Positions 1-8,712 are shown, counted from the first letter of the stretch. The stretch is DNA of 64,000 nucleotides from RYN-230 sp963770545 (GCA_963770545.1 CAVYQF010000013.1:73515-137514), one strand, 5' to 3'. The notes: generated by a model not told the origin, from the sequence alone. Translations and numbers: made by a program.

Positions 1-733
1 GGGATACCCGGTAGGTGGAGGGTGCGGCACCGGTGGCGGTGAGCCATTGCCCGACCGAGGCGTTCATGCTGCCGCATACCGGGTCCTCGGGCACGCCGAC
101 GCCGGGGGCGAAGGTGCGCATCTCAAAGGCGTGCTCGGACCCGTCGGGGTAGGCACCGATCGCGCCGACCATCGCGGTCGGGATGACCGAGAGGTCAGGT
201 TCGAGGGCGAGGACCTCCCCGGCCGTGGGCAACTGGACCACGGCCCAGCCAGGTCCGTTGTCTACCCACTGGTGGGCGAGGACACGGTCCCGCTTGATGC
301 CGAACGCGGTGACGATCTGGCTGACGTACTTCTCGTCGAGCGCGCCGTCGCGCACCAGCGGCGGGGCGGCGAAGGACAGGATGCTCTCGACGCGCACGCT
401 GACCAGGCCGATGGCGCACTCCTGCACGATACGGCCGGCCTGGTGCGGTAGGCCGCCGTTGTCCAGCCACGCACGTGCGGACCCAAGAGTGGGGTGCCCG
501 GCGAACGGCAGTTCGCCTCCCGGGGTGAAGATCCGCAGCCGGTAGTCGGCCGCCGGAGCGGTGGCAGGCAACACGAACGTCGTCTCCGACAAATTCGTCC
601 AGCGCGCCAGGCGCTGCATCTGCTCGTCGGTCAGATCCGTGCCGTCGTGGACGACGGCCACCGGATTGCCGAGATAGGGGACCGTGGAGAACACATCGAC
701 CTGCGTAAATGCACGTGAGCGCGGCATGGTCAT
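1..733 (-). CDS. PhzF-family isomerase/epimerase (3' end outside window)
   Basis: Read on the minus strand from ATG at 733 (alternative in-frame ATG at 727) the frame stays open to the window edge, giving 244 residues of a family usually about 260-300 long. It carries the PhzF landmarks: NLSETTFVLP with the expected catalytic Glu at about residue 50, PFAGHPTLGSA at about 77-87, and DPVCGSMNAS near the visible end. PhzF-fold proteins isomerise or epimerise small acids; no phenazine genes are present, so the substrate is unknown. The downstream half of a probable operon: the PLP lyase gene ends 75 nt upstream of this start on the same strand. The C-terminus lies beyond position 1. Confidence 0.85.
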   Translation of the reverse strand, partial: MTMPRSRAFTQVDVFSTVPYLGNPVAVVHDGTDLTDEQMQRLARWTNLSETTFVLPATAPAADYRLRIFTPGGELPFAGHPTLGSARAWLDNGGLPHQAGRIVQECAIGLVSVRVESILSFAAPPLVRDGALDEKYVSQIVTAFGIKRDRVLAHQWVDNGPGWAVVQLPTAGEVLALEPDLSVIPTAMVGAIGAYPDGSEHAFEMRTFAPGVGVPEDPVCGSMNASVGQWLTATGAAPSTYRVS

Positions 734-808
734 CAAGGGCCTTCCCATGGCAGCGGAAACGGTTCTCAGCGACCCCGCACCTAGGAAGGGGTCCGGTGCC
801 GCCGGGCG

Positions 809-1999
809 TCAGGTGCGCGCCGGTGCGGCGATCACCGCGTCGGCGGCGGCGAGCGCGTCGGCCACCAGGTCGGCCGGGTCCTCCGTACCCGCGGCTAGCC
901 GGATCAGCCCTAGCGGAACCCCTGACGCGGCAATCTGTTCCTGGCTGATCATGCCGCGCCACATGGACGCCGGATGCACGGCCAGAGATTCCACGCCGCC
1001 GAGGCTGGCCGCCCGGCGGGCGTAGCGCAGTCGGCCGAGGAACGCGTCGGCCGCCTCGAAACCGCCGGCGAGTTCAATGCCGAGTACCCCGCCGAAACCG
1101 CTCATCTGGCGGTTTGCCAACGCGTGCTGCGGGTGGGTCGCCAGGCCGGGATAGTGCACCCGGGCTACGGCTGGGTGGTCTTTCAGCGCCTCCGCGAGCG
1201 CCCGGCCGTTGTCGTTGTGCCGTGGCATGCGCAGCGGCAGGGTGCGCAGGCCGCGCAGCAGCAACCACGCGTCGAACGGGCCGAGTACCGCCCCGGTGAG
1301 CAGGGCGACATCCCAGATCTGGTCCAGGATCCCCGCCGGGCCGGCCAGCGCCCCGGCGGACACGTCGGAGTGGCCGTTGAGGTATTTGGTCGCGCTGTGC
1401 CAGACGAGATCGACGCCGAAGTCTGCCGGTCGCTGGTTCACCGGGGTGGCGAAGGTGTTGTCGGCTATGGTCAGCACCTTGTGCGCGCGGGCCAGGTCCG
1501 CAACGGCGCGCAGGTCGGTGATCTGCAACAGCGGATTGCTCGGCGATTCCACCAGAATCAGGCGGGTCTGCGGAGTCAGCGCGTTTTCGAACGCCTCCGG
1601 GTCGGCCTGGTCCACTTGGGTAGTCGACACGCCCAGCCGGGGCAGCAGGTTCAGCAGCACCGACGCCGTGCCCCCGTAGGTGGACTTCTGCCCGATCACG
1701 TGGTCTCCGGCGGACACCAGGGCCAGCACGGCGGTGGTGAGTGCGGCCATCCCGGACGCGGTGACCATCGCCGCCTCGGTGTGCTCCAGTTCCGCGACCA
1801 CCGCCGCGACCTGCGCGTGGTTGGGGTTGCCGTAGCGGGTGTAGAAACCCTGGCCACGCCGGTCAACGGCGGCCTGCGCGAACTGCTCCGCATCCTCGGC
1901 CCAGAACGTCGCCGTCTGGTAGATGGGCGGTGCCACGGCGCGGCTGGGATGGACGTCGCGATCGGCGTGAATGGCACGCGTGCTGATGCTGCCCGGCAT
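809..1999 (-). CDS. Cys/Met-metabolism PLP enzyme (cystathionine gamma-lyase/synthase or methionine gamma-lyase type)
   Basis: A 396-residue protein of normal length for the trans-sulfuration family. The PLP lysine is visible in HSATKYLNGHSD (Lys about 205), with YTRYGNPN at about 53-60 for phosphate binding by the partner subunit, SGMAALTT at about 82-89 and TIADNTFATP with the pyridine-binding Asp at about 180. The start is ATG 1999, preceded by a good GAGAGGGA site; an upstream in-frame extension to 2215 overlaps the regulator gene and is not coding-like. It is divergent from an Lrp/AsnC gene, an arrangement typical of methionine gamma-lyase loci, so MGL is a reasonable guess, but synthase and lyase members cannot be separated by eye. 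Confidence 0.88.
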   Translation of the reverse strand: MPGSISTRAIHADRDVHPSRAVAPPIYQTATFWAEDAEQFAQAAVDRRGQGFYTRYGNPNHAQVAAVVAELEHTEAAMVTASGMAALTTAVLALVSAGDHVIGQKSTYGGTASVLLNLLPRLGVSTTQVDQADPEAFENALTPQTRLILVESPSNPLLQITDLRAVADLARAHKVLTIADNTFATPVNQRPADFGVDLVWHSATKYLNGHSDVSAGALAGPAGILDQIWDVALLTGAVLGPFDAWLLLRGLRTLPLRMPRHNDNGRALAEALKDHPAVARVHYPGLATHPQHALANRQMSGFGGVLGIELAGGFEAADAFLGRLRYARRAASLGGVESLAVHPASMWRGMISQEQIAASGVPLGLIRLAAGTEDPADLVADALAAADAVIAAPART

Positions 2000-2074
2000 G
2001 GTGTCCCTCTCCGTGGACCATCTGATGTGACACCACAAGCCTGGCCGGCCACCACGCCGACGCGAACCGCCGGC

Positions 2075-2097
2075 GGCAACTTTGGCAGCAAGTTGCC
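2075..2097. promoter_or_regulatory. Perfect 8-7-8 inverted repeat in divergent Lrp/PLP-enzyme promoter region
   Basis: GGCAACTT, a 7-nt spacer, then AAGTTGCC form a perfect dyad centred at 2086. It lies 57 nt upstream of the Lrp start and 76 nt upstream of the PLP enzyme start, in the only gap between the two divergent genes. Lrp/AsnC proteins bind short imperfect dyads and often autoregulate, so this is the best operator candidate for the adjacent regulator. This is inference from position and symmetry. Confidence 0.5.
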
Positions 2098-2153
2098 CCA
2101 GCTCGAGGCACTTGATTGTGGTAGACGCGGCGTTAGAGCAATAATCTGCCACG

Positions 2154-2597
2154 ATGGATGATGAGGTGGACCGGTCAATACTGGCCGTGCTCGAAAAGCA
2201 CGGCCGGATCAGCAACGCCGAACTCGCCGCCCGGGTGGGCCTGTCGCCATCGCCCTGCCTCCGCCGGGTGCGCCGGCTGGAGAAGACCGGGGTGATCCGC
2301 GGCTACCGGGCCCTGATCGATCCGGCCGCGGTCGGCCGCAGCCTGCGGGTGTTCGCTGGAGTCCGGCTGGTGCGGCACGCCCGCGCCGACGTGGTCGCCT
2401 TCGAACGTGCGGTCATCCGGCTGCCCGAAGTGGTGCACAGCCACCACGTCACCGGCAACTACGACTACCTGCTCCAGGTCGAGGTCGCCGACCTGCCCGC
2501 CTACGAGGACTTCCACGCCAACGAGCTGGCCAGCCTGCCCGGCGTGGCCATGGTGACCAGCTACGTCACCATGAAGACGCTCTCCGCCGACACCTGA
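2154..2597 (+). CDS. Lrp/AsnC-family transcriptional regulator
   Basis: A 147-residue protein with the standard two-part layout. The N-terminal helix-turn-helix spans about residues 5-55 (ILAVLEKHGRISNAELAARV, then LSPSPCLRRVRRLE), followed by a RAM/effector domain with HHVTGNYDYLLQVEV at about 98-112 and a C-terminal strand VAMVTSYVTMKTL. Such proteins sense amino acids and control neighbouring amino-acid metabolism genes. The divergent PLP sulfur-amino-acid enzyme is the likely target, through the dyad at 2075-2097. The stop overlaps the convergent PucR remnant by 37 nt. Confidence 0.93.
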   Translation: MDDEVDRSILAVLEKHGRISNAELAARVGLSPSPCLRRVRRLEKTGVIRGYRALIDPAAVGRSLRVFAGVRLVRHARADVVAFERAVIRLPEVVHSHHVTGNYDYLLQVEVADLPAYEDFHANELASLPGVAMVTSYVTMKTLSADT

Positions 2598-3259
2598 TCG
2601 ACTGGATCGGCGGTTCGGCGCCGCTCGCGAATTGCCCCGGCTTGCTGTGCCGGTGACGACGGCTGCAGCAGAGTGGCCTCGAGGGCGAGGCAAAGTTCCG
2701 CGGTTGCTCGCGGGTCGGACAGGGATCTGCCTGTGCAGGCTTCCAGCTTCCGTAGCCGCTGGCGGATCGTATTGGGATGGCAGAACATCTTCCGGGCGGT
2801 GGCCGTGGCTGAGCCGCCGTTGTCCCGCCAGGCAGCAAGGGTATGCAGGAGCAGGGTGGCCTGTTCGGGGGGAAGGTCCAGGACGCCCCCGAGCACGGTC
2901 TGCGCGGTGTGCCGCATGGTATCCGGGGCGCTGACGGCGGCGACGGCGAGCGGATGGTCGTCAAACAAGGTGACGGCCGGGGAGCCGGGCGGCGTGGTGG
3001 CCATAGCGATGCGCGCGAACCGGGGCGCGGCGGCAGTGTCGGTTAGCAGGGTATAGGCCGGGCTCACCCCCACCCTGGCCACTGCCGTTCCCGCCAGCAC
3101 GCTGGTCATCTGGCCAGGTGGCCAGCGTCGGTCAGGCAGATGATCCCGAGGTGGAGATCCTGGAGGAGCCGCCAGGCCGATCCGAGGCCCTGATTTGCAG
3201 CTGGGTGTCGCATGCGCCAACGCCTCCTGGGCGATGTGGGGTGATTCTGCTGCGACCAT
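2561..3259 (-). pseudogene. PucR/CdaR-type regulator, truncated and frameshifted
   Basis: The C-terminal half is a clear PucR helix-turn-helix domain: LHTLAAWRDNGGSATATARK, then CHPNTIRQRLRKLEACTGR and LSDPRATAELCLALEA. Upstream of about 3118 the family resemblance moves to another frame, where WRLLQDLHLGIICLTDAGHL is readable at about 3110-3180, so the gene has a frameshift near 3110. The rest of the expected 400-500-residue protein is missing. The total is about 230 residues with no convincing start. It overlaps the convergent Lrp gene at its 3' end. Either a decayed regulator or a sequence error plus a start I cannot place. Confidence 0.7.
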
Positions 3260-3934
3260 CCCGAAGGGCCCATGCCGGGGAAGGCGGAGGAGATCGGCAC
3301 AGCGCGGTCTCCGCAGCTTGGTGATCTTCGTGGGCGAGGAGTCTCAGCCTCTGGCCTACTGCCTACCCGGGGTGGCCGACGCTTTCAGACCCGGCAGTCC
3401 GCAAGCTACAGGCGTAGCGGAGCGCGGCCCGATGACCCAGGACAGGCGCGCATGAAGCTCGGTAGCACGGAAACACCTTCTTCATCTGGCTCGTTGGAGG
3501 CGCCTAACAGGATCTTCTGTTGCTCGCTATTCCTGGCAATCGCGCGAAGTTTAGCGGCCTGGAACTGTATCGCCTGGTCACGAGCATTGTGAGACAGATC
3601 TTGCGGCTATCGGCAGGAGACTCGGTGCTATGACAGGGCCGGGCACGGTGCTGTGGTCATTGGTCTGCAGTAGCGCCAGGTATAGGTTGCGCTGGTCGGC
3701 CGCGTGGGCGTGGTGGCACGTGTGCGTGAGGCAGTCCGGTGCGGCGACGCGTCCCGTGCGGGACGGCCTCGATCCGGCCGCGGTCATACCTGGCGTCTGT
3801 CCGCGGCGCGGCCATGCTGACCGCGACCGGTCAGGATGGGCGTCCAGCCGGAAGCACTGGCCCTATAAGGCGTGGCGCAGAATACTTTCCTTTCGCCATT
3901 TCCCGCCCTCCCTGTCCGGGAACTCGGGGGCACC
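3260..3934. other. Intergenic, no supported gene
   Basis: About 675 nt between the PucR remnant and the MFS gene. Short open frames on both strands show no recognisable motif, and base composition is less GC-rich than in neighbouring genes. One minus-strand stretch around 3460-3600 reads smoothly (QFQAAKLRAIARNSEQQ) but has no start codon and I do not recognise it. Confidence 0.5.
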
Positions 3935-5308
3935 TCAACTATTCATCTGGCTGTGGCGGGCGGAGTCCATATCGGCCGCGCTGACGGCTTGCGGCGCAGG
4001 GCGTTGCGCCTGCAAGAGCGGGTCGGGTATCCGGTCGCCGAGTCGCAGCAAGCCGGCTCCGGTTAGTGCTACCGCCAGGGCGCCGCCCCACCAGACGGCG
4101 TTGGGTGACGTTGCGAGCAGCGCGCCGCCGACCGCGGGGCCGAGGGCCACGCCTGCGGTGAAGGAGAGGCCGTAGAGCGACATGTAGCGGCCGAGCAGAT
4201 GCGGCGGTGCGAGGTCGGCGACGATTGTGCCGGTCACGATGAACTGCGCGCACTCACCGATCGCGATCACGATCGCGACCCCGGCCAGGACGGTGGTAGC
4301 GGTGAGCGTCGAGCTCGTGAGCGTTGCGAGCAGGACCGCGAGCAGGCCGATTGCAAATAGCGCGCTGGTCGCGGCAAGAGCATGTGTGCGGCGCATCCGC
4401 CTGACGACTCGTGTGGCTGGAATCTGCGCGACGACGATGAAGAAGGTGTTAATGAAGAAGACGACGCCGATCTCGCCCGGCCCGACAGGCGTGTGCGTCT
4501 CCGCAAACGGCGCGAGGATGTTGGAAAAGAACGCGCCGCCGGTCATCACGAGCACGATGTTGGCGGCGATCAGGATGAGGAAGAGCCAATCGTGAGCAAC
4601 TGCCCGGAAACCCGTTCCCCTGTCGCTCGCCGACGCAGCATTCGCGAGGCGAGGATTCGGGAGCCCCACGAGCACAACCAGCGCGAAGACAGCGAAGGTG
4701 ACGCCGTCGAAGAGGTAGAGCGCCTGGAACGTTCGGAGGTCACTGGCGGAAGCGACGATGAAGCCTGCAACCGTGGCGCCGCTGCCAAGACCGAAGTTGC
4801 CTGCGACCCGGCGCAGCGCGATCGAGGAGGCGCGCTGCTGCGCTGAGACCAGGGTCAGGCTCAGCACCTGGTTCGCGGTGTTCGCGACTCCGAACCCGGC
4901 GCCGCCGACGGCCGCGCAGGCGAAGGCCTGCCAGGGACGGTCAACGAATGCGAAGCCCGCGTAGCCCAGTGCGCTCGCGAGATTGCCGGTGATCAGGATC
5001 GGTTTCGCGCGGAAACGATCGAGCAGCGCACCTGACAGGGGCGTTACGACCGCCGCCGTGCCCATGACCGCCGCCAGCACCAGCCCCGCAGTCGCCGTTG
5101 AGAAGCCGCGGGCCTGGTGCAGGTAGATGATCTCGAAGGGAAGGATCAGTCCGGTGCCGAAGTAGTTGACCGCGGTCCCAGCCTGAAGAACAATGACAGG
5201 CCCCGGCAGGCCCGTCCGCCAGCCGGCGAACACACGAGCGAGCGTCCTGCTCAGTTGCTTCCTGCGGTTGGCTGCTTTCCCGTGCATGCCTGAGACTCGC
5301 ACGTTCAT
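3935..5308 (-). CDS. MFS transporter (drug/H+ antiporter-like)
   Basis: 457 residues with about 12 hydrophobic segments, a basic N-terminal tail of about 25 residues, and the family signature between TM2 and TM3 (SGALLDRFRAKPILI, about 95-109). A second loop resembling it, ATRVVRRMRRTHAL, lies in the C-terminal half. Such proteins export drugs or small solutes across the cytoplasmic membrane; the substrate is not predictable. It is divergent from the sigma factor gene with a striking nested palindrome between them. The 3' end has several C-terminal polar residues and no obvious damage. Confidence 0.88.
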   Translation of the reverse strand: MNVRVSGMHGKAANRRKQLSRTLARVFAGWRTGLPGPVIVLQAGTAVNYFGTGLILPFEIIYLHQARGFSTATAGLVLAAVMGTAAVVTPLSGALLDRFRAKPILITGNLASALGYAGFAFVDRPWQAFACAAVGGAGFGVANTANQVLSLTLVSAQQRASSIALRRVAGNFGLGSGATVAGFIVASASDLRTFQALYLFDGVTFAVFALVVLVGLPNPRLANAASASDRGTGFRAVAHDWLFLILIAANIVLVMTGGAFFSNILAPFAETHTPVGPGEIGVVFFINTFFIVVAQIPATRVVRRMRRTHALAATSALFAIGLLAVLLATLTSSTLTATTVLAGVAIVIAIGECAQFIVTGTIVADLAPPHLLGRYMSLYGLSFTAGVALGPAVGGALLATSPNAVWWGGALAVALTGAGLLRLGDRIPDPLLQAQRPAPQAVSAADMDSARHSQMNS

Positions 5309-5451
5309 CAGCGCCCGCGGCGGCGGTGATCGAGAAGGGCGGACGCCACGCGCCCGGCCGATGCGGATGATTCCATCGTCAACCTTCCAGGGTCGTTTCC
5401 AGCTGATGCGGCACGATCGGGTGGGCGGATCGTCCGGGTGGTCGGTAGTGC

Positions 5452-5516
5452 ATACACCGCGGCACTGGGAAACTGGGCGCCCGCGAGCCGCCCAGTTCGC
5501 GCCCCGGGCGGTGTAT
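5452..5516. promoter_or_regulatory. Nested two-level palindrome between divergent MFS and sigma genes
   Basis: Two perfect 9-bp inverted repeats share one centre at 5484: an inner pair AACTGGGCG/CGCCCAGTT (5471-5479 and 5489-5497) and an outer pair ATACACCGC/GCGGTGTAT (5452-5460 and 5508-5516). It ends 44 nt before the sigma factor start. The symmetry could be a double operator for a dimeric regulator or a cruciform-forming hairpin. The outer right arm runs into TATATAC, which may overlap a -10 element of the sigma gene. Confidence 0.6.
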
Positions 5517-5560
5517 ATACCGGCGGAGGTACGACGTGGTGTGGAAGGAAGGAGCGCAGG

Positions 5561-6574
5561 ATGGTGACAGTCGATCTTCTGTCACGGGCGCGGGCAGGGG
5601 ATGGAGAGGCGTTCCGGGAGCTGGCCGGGTCCCACCGGCGGGAGCTGCAGGTGCACTGCTACCGGATGCTCGGATCCTTCGCCGACGCCGAGGACGCCGT
5701 CCAGGAGACGATGCTGGCTGCCTGGCAAGGCATCGGCAGGTTCACCGAGGAACGCGCGTCGCTGCGCACCTGGCTGTACAAGATCGCCACCAACCGGTGC
5801 CTCAACGCGCGCCGCGCGGCGAGCCGCCGCCCGGTCAGGGAGTGGGACGTGTCGCAGTTCGAACCGCCCGTGCCGACGCCGCGCGACGAGGCCGTCTGGC
5901 TGCAGCCGTTTCCAGACGCCCTCCTCGAGGGCACCGTCGACGTGCCCCCGGGCCGGAGGCCCGCTACGAGCAGAGCGGAGCCATCTCGCTGGCCTTCGTG
6001 ACCGCCCTGCAGCTGCTGCCGCCGCGCCAGGTGGCCGTCCTCATCTTGCGCGACGTCCTCCGGATTCCACGCCAGCGAGGTGGCCGGCATGCTGGAGGTG
6101 ACCGTCCAATCGGTCAACAGCGCCCTCAAACGAGCCCGCGCCAGCCTTCAGCGCCGGCAGCAGCCAGCCGCCGGCCACCAGCCGCCGCCCGCCGCTGGCT
6201 CGCCTGCCGAGAACGCGATCGTGGCCATGTTCGCCCGGGCGTGGGAGTCGGCCGACCTCAACGCGCTGGTGGCCCTGCTGACCGACGACGTCTTCATCGC
6301 GATGCCTCCGGAGCCCTTCGGATACGAGGGCCGAGAACTCGTGGCCCGCTACTGGGCCCGCCAGTTCGCCGCGGGCCGCAGGTTCGACCTTGTGCCGGCC
6401 CGAGCCAATGGCCAGCCCTCGTTCGGGGCATACCTGCGCGGCCCGGCCGGAATCCGCCACGCGGCCGGCTTCTACGTGCTCACCCTTACCGGCGACCGGA
6501 TCTGCGGCATGACCCGCTTTGAGGCCAGCGTGCTGCCGTGGTTCGGGCTACCGCGATCGCTCCCAGCCCGGTGA
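5561..6574 (+). pseudogene. SigG-like ECF sigma factor with SnoaL-like tail, two compensating frameshifts
   Basis: Start ATG 5561 follows GGAAGGAAGGAG. Sigma region 2 is clear (HCYRMLGSFADAEDAVQETM, then LRTWLYKIATNRCLNA). Region 4 follows (LQLLPPRQVAVLILRDVL, then SEVAGMLEVTVQSVNSALKR), and a C-terminal SnoaL-like domain runs to 6574 (LVPARANGQPSFGAY, FGLPRSLP), matching the actinobacterial SigG/TIGR02960 layout. The frame moves once near 5952, where one C appears missing from GGGCC, and back near 6062, where one C appears added in CTCCGG. The segment between is about 110 nt. Correcting both gives a normal length of about 338 residues. Sequence error is at least as likely as a real pseudogene. 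Confidence 0.82.
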
Positions 6575-6594
6575 CCAGCCTTGGAGCAGCGATA

Positions 6595-6786
6595 GTGAGC
6601 AGCAGCGGTCCTGGCTGGGGATCGATACCGGTTAACGAAGTTCCACCCGGGGAGGGCACCACGCATCCAGATATCCTGCGGCAGCTCGCCGCCGAGCACA
6701 CCCGTGATCTGATTATTGAGGCCGGTCAGGCGCGGCGGGCCCGTGAAGCCCGCCATACCAGCGGCGCCGGCTGGCAGCTCACCTGA
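6595..6786 (+). CDS. Small hypothetical protein (63 aa)
   Basis: GTG start at 6595, with GGAG 8-9 nt upstream, 20 nt after the sigma factor stop. The second half, HPDILRQLAAEHTRDLIIEA then GQARRAREARH, resembles a very common short actinobacterial protein that normally begins Met-His-Pro-Asp. Here the codon in that Met position is ACG. So either the gene begins at the upstream GTG or the original ATG has mutated. Predicted to be a single amphipathic helix rich in Arg and Ala; function unknown. Confidence 0.5.
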   Translation: MSSSGPGWGSIPVNEVPPGEGTTHPDILRQLAAEHTRDLIIEAGQARRAREARHTSGAGWQLT

Positions 6787-6939
6787 GGCGGTCAACCCGG
6801 CTGGCAGCGCAGCAGCCCGGGTCCCGCCGGGATCCAGGATCCCGGTCACGCCGGCCGCGGACGGCCGGGTAGAGGCGTCCCGGTAGCCCTGACGAAAAAT
6901 CCAACGGCTCAGCACATAAGGGAAAGGAACTCACCGACC

Positions 6940-7317
6940 ATGACACGTGACGCCGTTACCAGTGACCATCTGCCAGCATCGGGCCTGCCGTTCTCGGCAG
7001 CCGTACGCGGCGGCGGGCTGCTTTTCCTGTCCGGACAGGTGGCCCAAGACCCGGCCACCGGCGAGCTGGTCGACGGCGACATCGCCCAGCAGGCCGACCA
7101 GATCCTGCGCAACATCGCGGCGACCCTGGCCGCGATCGGCAAGGACCTGGACGACGTGATCCGGGTCGGAGTCTACCTGACCGACATGTCGCAGTTCGGC
7201 GCGATGAACGAGGCGTACCGCAGGCACTTCGCCGAGCCCTACCCGGCCCGCACCGCGATCGGCGTGGCCGCCCTGCCGCTGGGCGCGGCGGTCGAGATGG
7301 ATGTGGTGGTGGGCTGA
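6940..7317 (+). CDS. RidA/YjgF-family enamine/imine deaminase
   Basis: 125 residues, normal for RidA. Visible motifs are GLLFLSGQVAQDP at about 26-38, VIRVGVYLTDM at about 73-83 and YPARTAIGVAALP at about 101-113 with the conserved carboxylate-binding Arg at about 104, and the terminal VEMDVVV. RidA proteins hydrolyse reactive 2-aminoacrylate-type enamines or bind related acids in the cytoplasm. Start ATG 6940 is preceded by GGGAAAGGAA. It stands alone between the sigma locus and the HNH gene. Confidence 0.92.
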   Translation: MTRDAVTSDHLPASGLPFSAAVRGGGLLFLSGQVAQDPATGELVDGDIAQQADQILRNIAATLAAIGKDLDDVIRVGVYLTDMSQFGAMNEAYRRHFAEPYPARTAIGVAALPLGAAVEMDVVVG

Positions 7318-7512
7318 GGTCAGCGCCGGCGGGACGCGTAGCTCAGGCACGGCCATAATCGCGATGAGAGCGCGCCATTCGGCCAGAAGGCGCACAGAAC
7401 TGGAGCGTCTGCGTGCAGGACCCGTGCCGTAACCCTCCTGCGGCAGCCGGACATAGTCGGCGCTACAGGCAAATGGCCCGGGGAAGGCCGCTACTTTACG
7501 TGATCGTCGTGG

Positions 7513-8070
7513 TCAGCGGACCGAGGTCTCTTCCGCCGCTGCCCGGATGACGGCATGAACCCTTGACTCGGGGAAGAACACGGTGAGATTCCTCGCCGCG
7601 GCCAGAGCCCGGTCGCGGGCCTCGCCGCCGAGCTGGCGCGTTGCCCGCACGGCATATATGGCCGCCCGGCGCCGGACTCCAGCGCGGTACTGCCTGATGT
7701 CCATGCTGATCGTCACGCCGTGAGCATCGGCTAGCTCCAGCGCCTCGGCGGTGATCTTCTTGCCCTTGGCCGAGTTGCACTCCTGGTGCAGCAACTGGAG
7801 ATTCCAGCGGCGATGCGGCCCGCCGTAAACCCGGGGGATGATGTGATCGATCGCGGTTCCGGGTGGAGAGTCAGGCAAGTAATCCCCGCACCACGGGCAG
7901 CGCCAGCATTGCAGCTCCACCAGCTCCGTCATGAATGCCAGGCTGTGCGATGCCCACGGCACACCCTCGTGGCCATCACCGGCACGGGCGCCAAACGGCC
8001 AGCGGCAGAACCTCTCCCCGGCAGGCACCGGCAACCCGCACACACCGCACCAGCCAGGCTCCACAGACAT
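7513..8070 (-). CDS. HNH endonuclease-like protein
   Basis: 185 residues. An N-terminal Cys pair (C8, C11) and a CWRCPWCG knuckle at about 55-62 precede the HNH core: AIDHIIPRVYGG (D75-H76), RRWNLQLLHQECN (N90, H95, C98). The ordering fits zinc-stabilised HNH nucleases. The C-terminal 80 residues are helical and unfamiliar. There is no adjacent methyltransferase or phage packaging gene, so a restriction or mobile-element role is not supported; it may be a solitary housekeeping or decayed selfish nuclease. Confidence 0.8.
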   Translation of the reverse strand: MSVEPGWCGVCGLPVPAGERFCRWPFGARAGDGHEGVPWASHSLAFMTELVELQCWRCPWCGDYLPDSPPGTAIDHIIPRVYGGPHRRWNLQLLHQECNSAKGKKITAEALELADAHGVTISMDIRQYRAGVRRRAAIYAVRATRQLGGEARDRALAAARNLTVFFPESRVHAVIRAAAEETSVR

Positions 8071-8349
8071 GAGGTCAAGCTAACCGGACGGTCGGACATC
8101 ACGGCAGTCGCGGATGCGGAGCGAGGACGCGCGCACACTCGCCGCGACGGGCCTGGCTGTTGCTCCACTGGGCGATCAGTGGTTGCGGGATCCCGGTCAG
8201 GCACAGGACTGGGCTTCTCGCCCGATCCCAGGGGTGGCTGCTGCGCGTCCTCAGTTCAGGTCGATGCGCAGACCCGCGTCGCCAGACCGCCGCCAGGGCA
8301 GGTCCTGCTCTAGCGTGGCGGGTCGCCTTCGATCAGGCGCCGCCGGGAG

Positions 8350-8712
8350 TCACCGTCGGCTATCTGCCTGGCGGAGCATCTCGTCGGTTTCGGGGCCGGG
8401 CGGGAGCTCCCAGACCTCTACCGCGCAGCGGCAGGCACTGGCGGTCTTGGCAGCCCATTCCAGCGCCTCCTTATGTGAGGGCACCTCGACGACACAGAGT
8501 CCGCATGGCCTCCGGGTACGGGCCGTCGGTGACCGTCGCGTCGGTGGCCACGATGTGCCTTCTGGTGTTCCAGTCATCCCGCCGAAAACCCACACGCCGG
8601 CGTTGATGACCTCTTGAGCCACCTCGTGCGAGGCCTTGGCCACGGCGGGCATCTCCTCGTCGGGGATGTGGTCCATCGCGTGGCCACCGAACGAGATCAG
8701 GTATCGCGTCAT
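8350..8712 (-). pseudogene. YCII/DGPF-domain protein with compensating frameshifts
   Basis: The N-terminal part (MTRYLISFGG...VINAGVWVFGGM) and C-terminal part (VVEVPSHKEALEWAAKTASA, then CRCAVEVWELPPGPE) match the YCII-related family often encoded beside ECF sigma factors. The central signature (IVATDATVTDGPYPEA) is readable only in a neighbouring frame between about 8505 and 8560, so one indel on each side shifts the frame out and back. The stretch in the nominal frame (TSWPPTRRSPTARTRR) looks artefactual. Corrected length is about 120 residues. Function in this family is unclear; it is an alpha/beta ferredoxin-like barrel. Confidence 0.75.

Noticed and set aside
1..733. Phenazine biosynthesis cluster
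   Set aside because: Only a PhzF-like protein is seen; no phz partners occur nearby, and PhzF homologues are common outside phenazine producers.
195..962. Long basic minus-strand frame overlapping PhzF
   Set aside because: It is the shadow of the PhzF frame: Arg/Pro/Gly-rich, no motif.
7513..8070. Restriction-modification or phage terminase locus
   Set aside because: A single HNH protein with no methyltransferase, portal or integrase nearby does not justify it.
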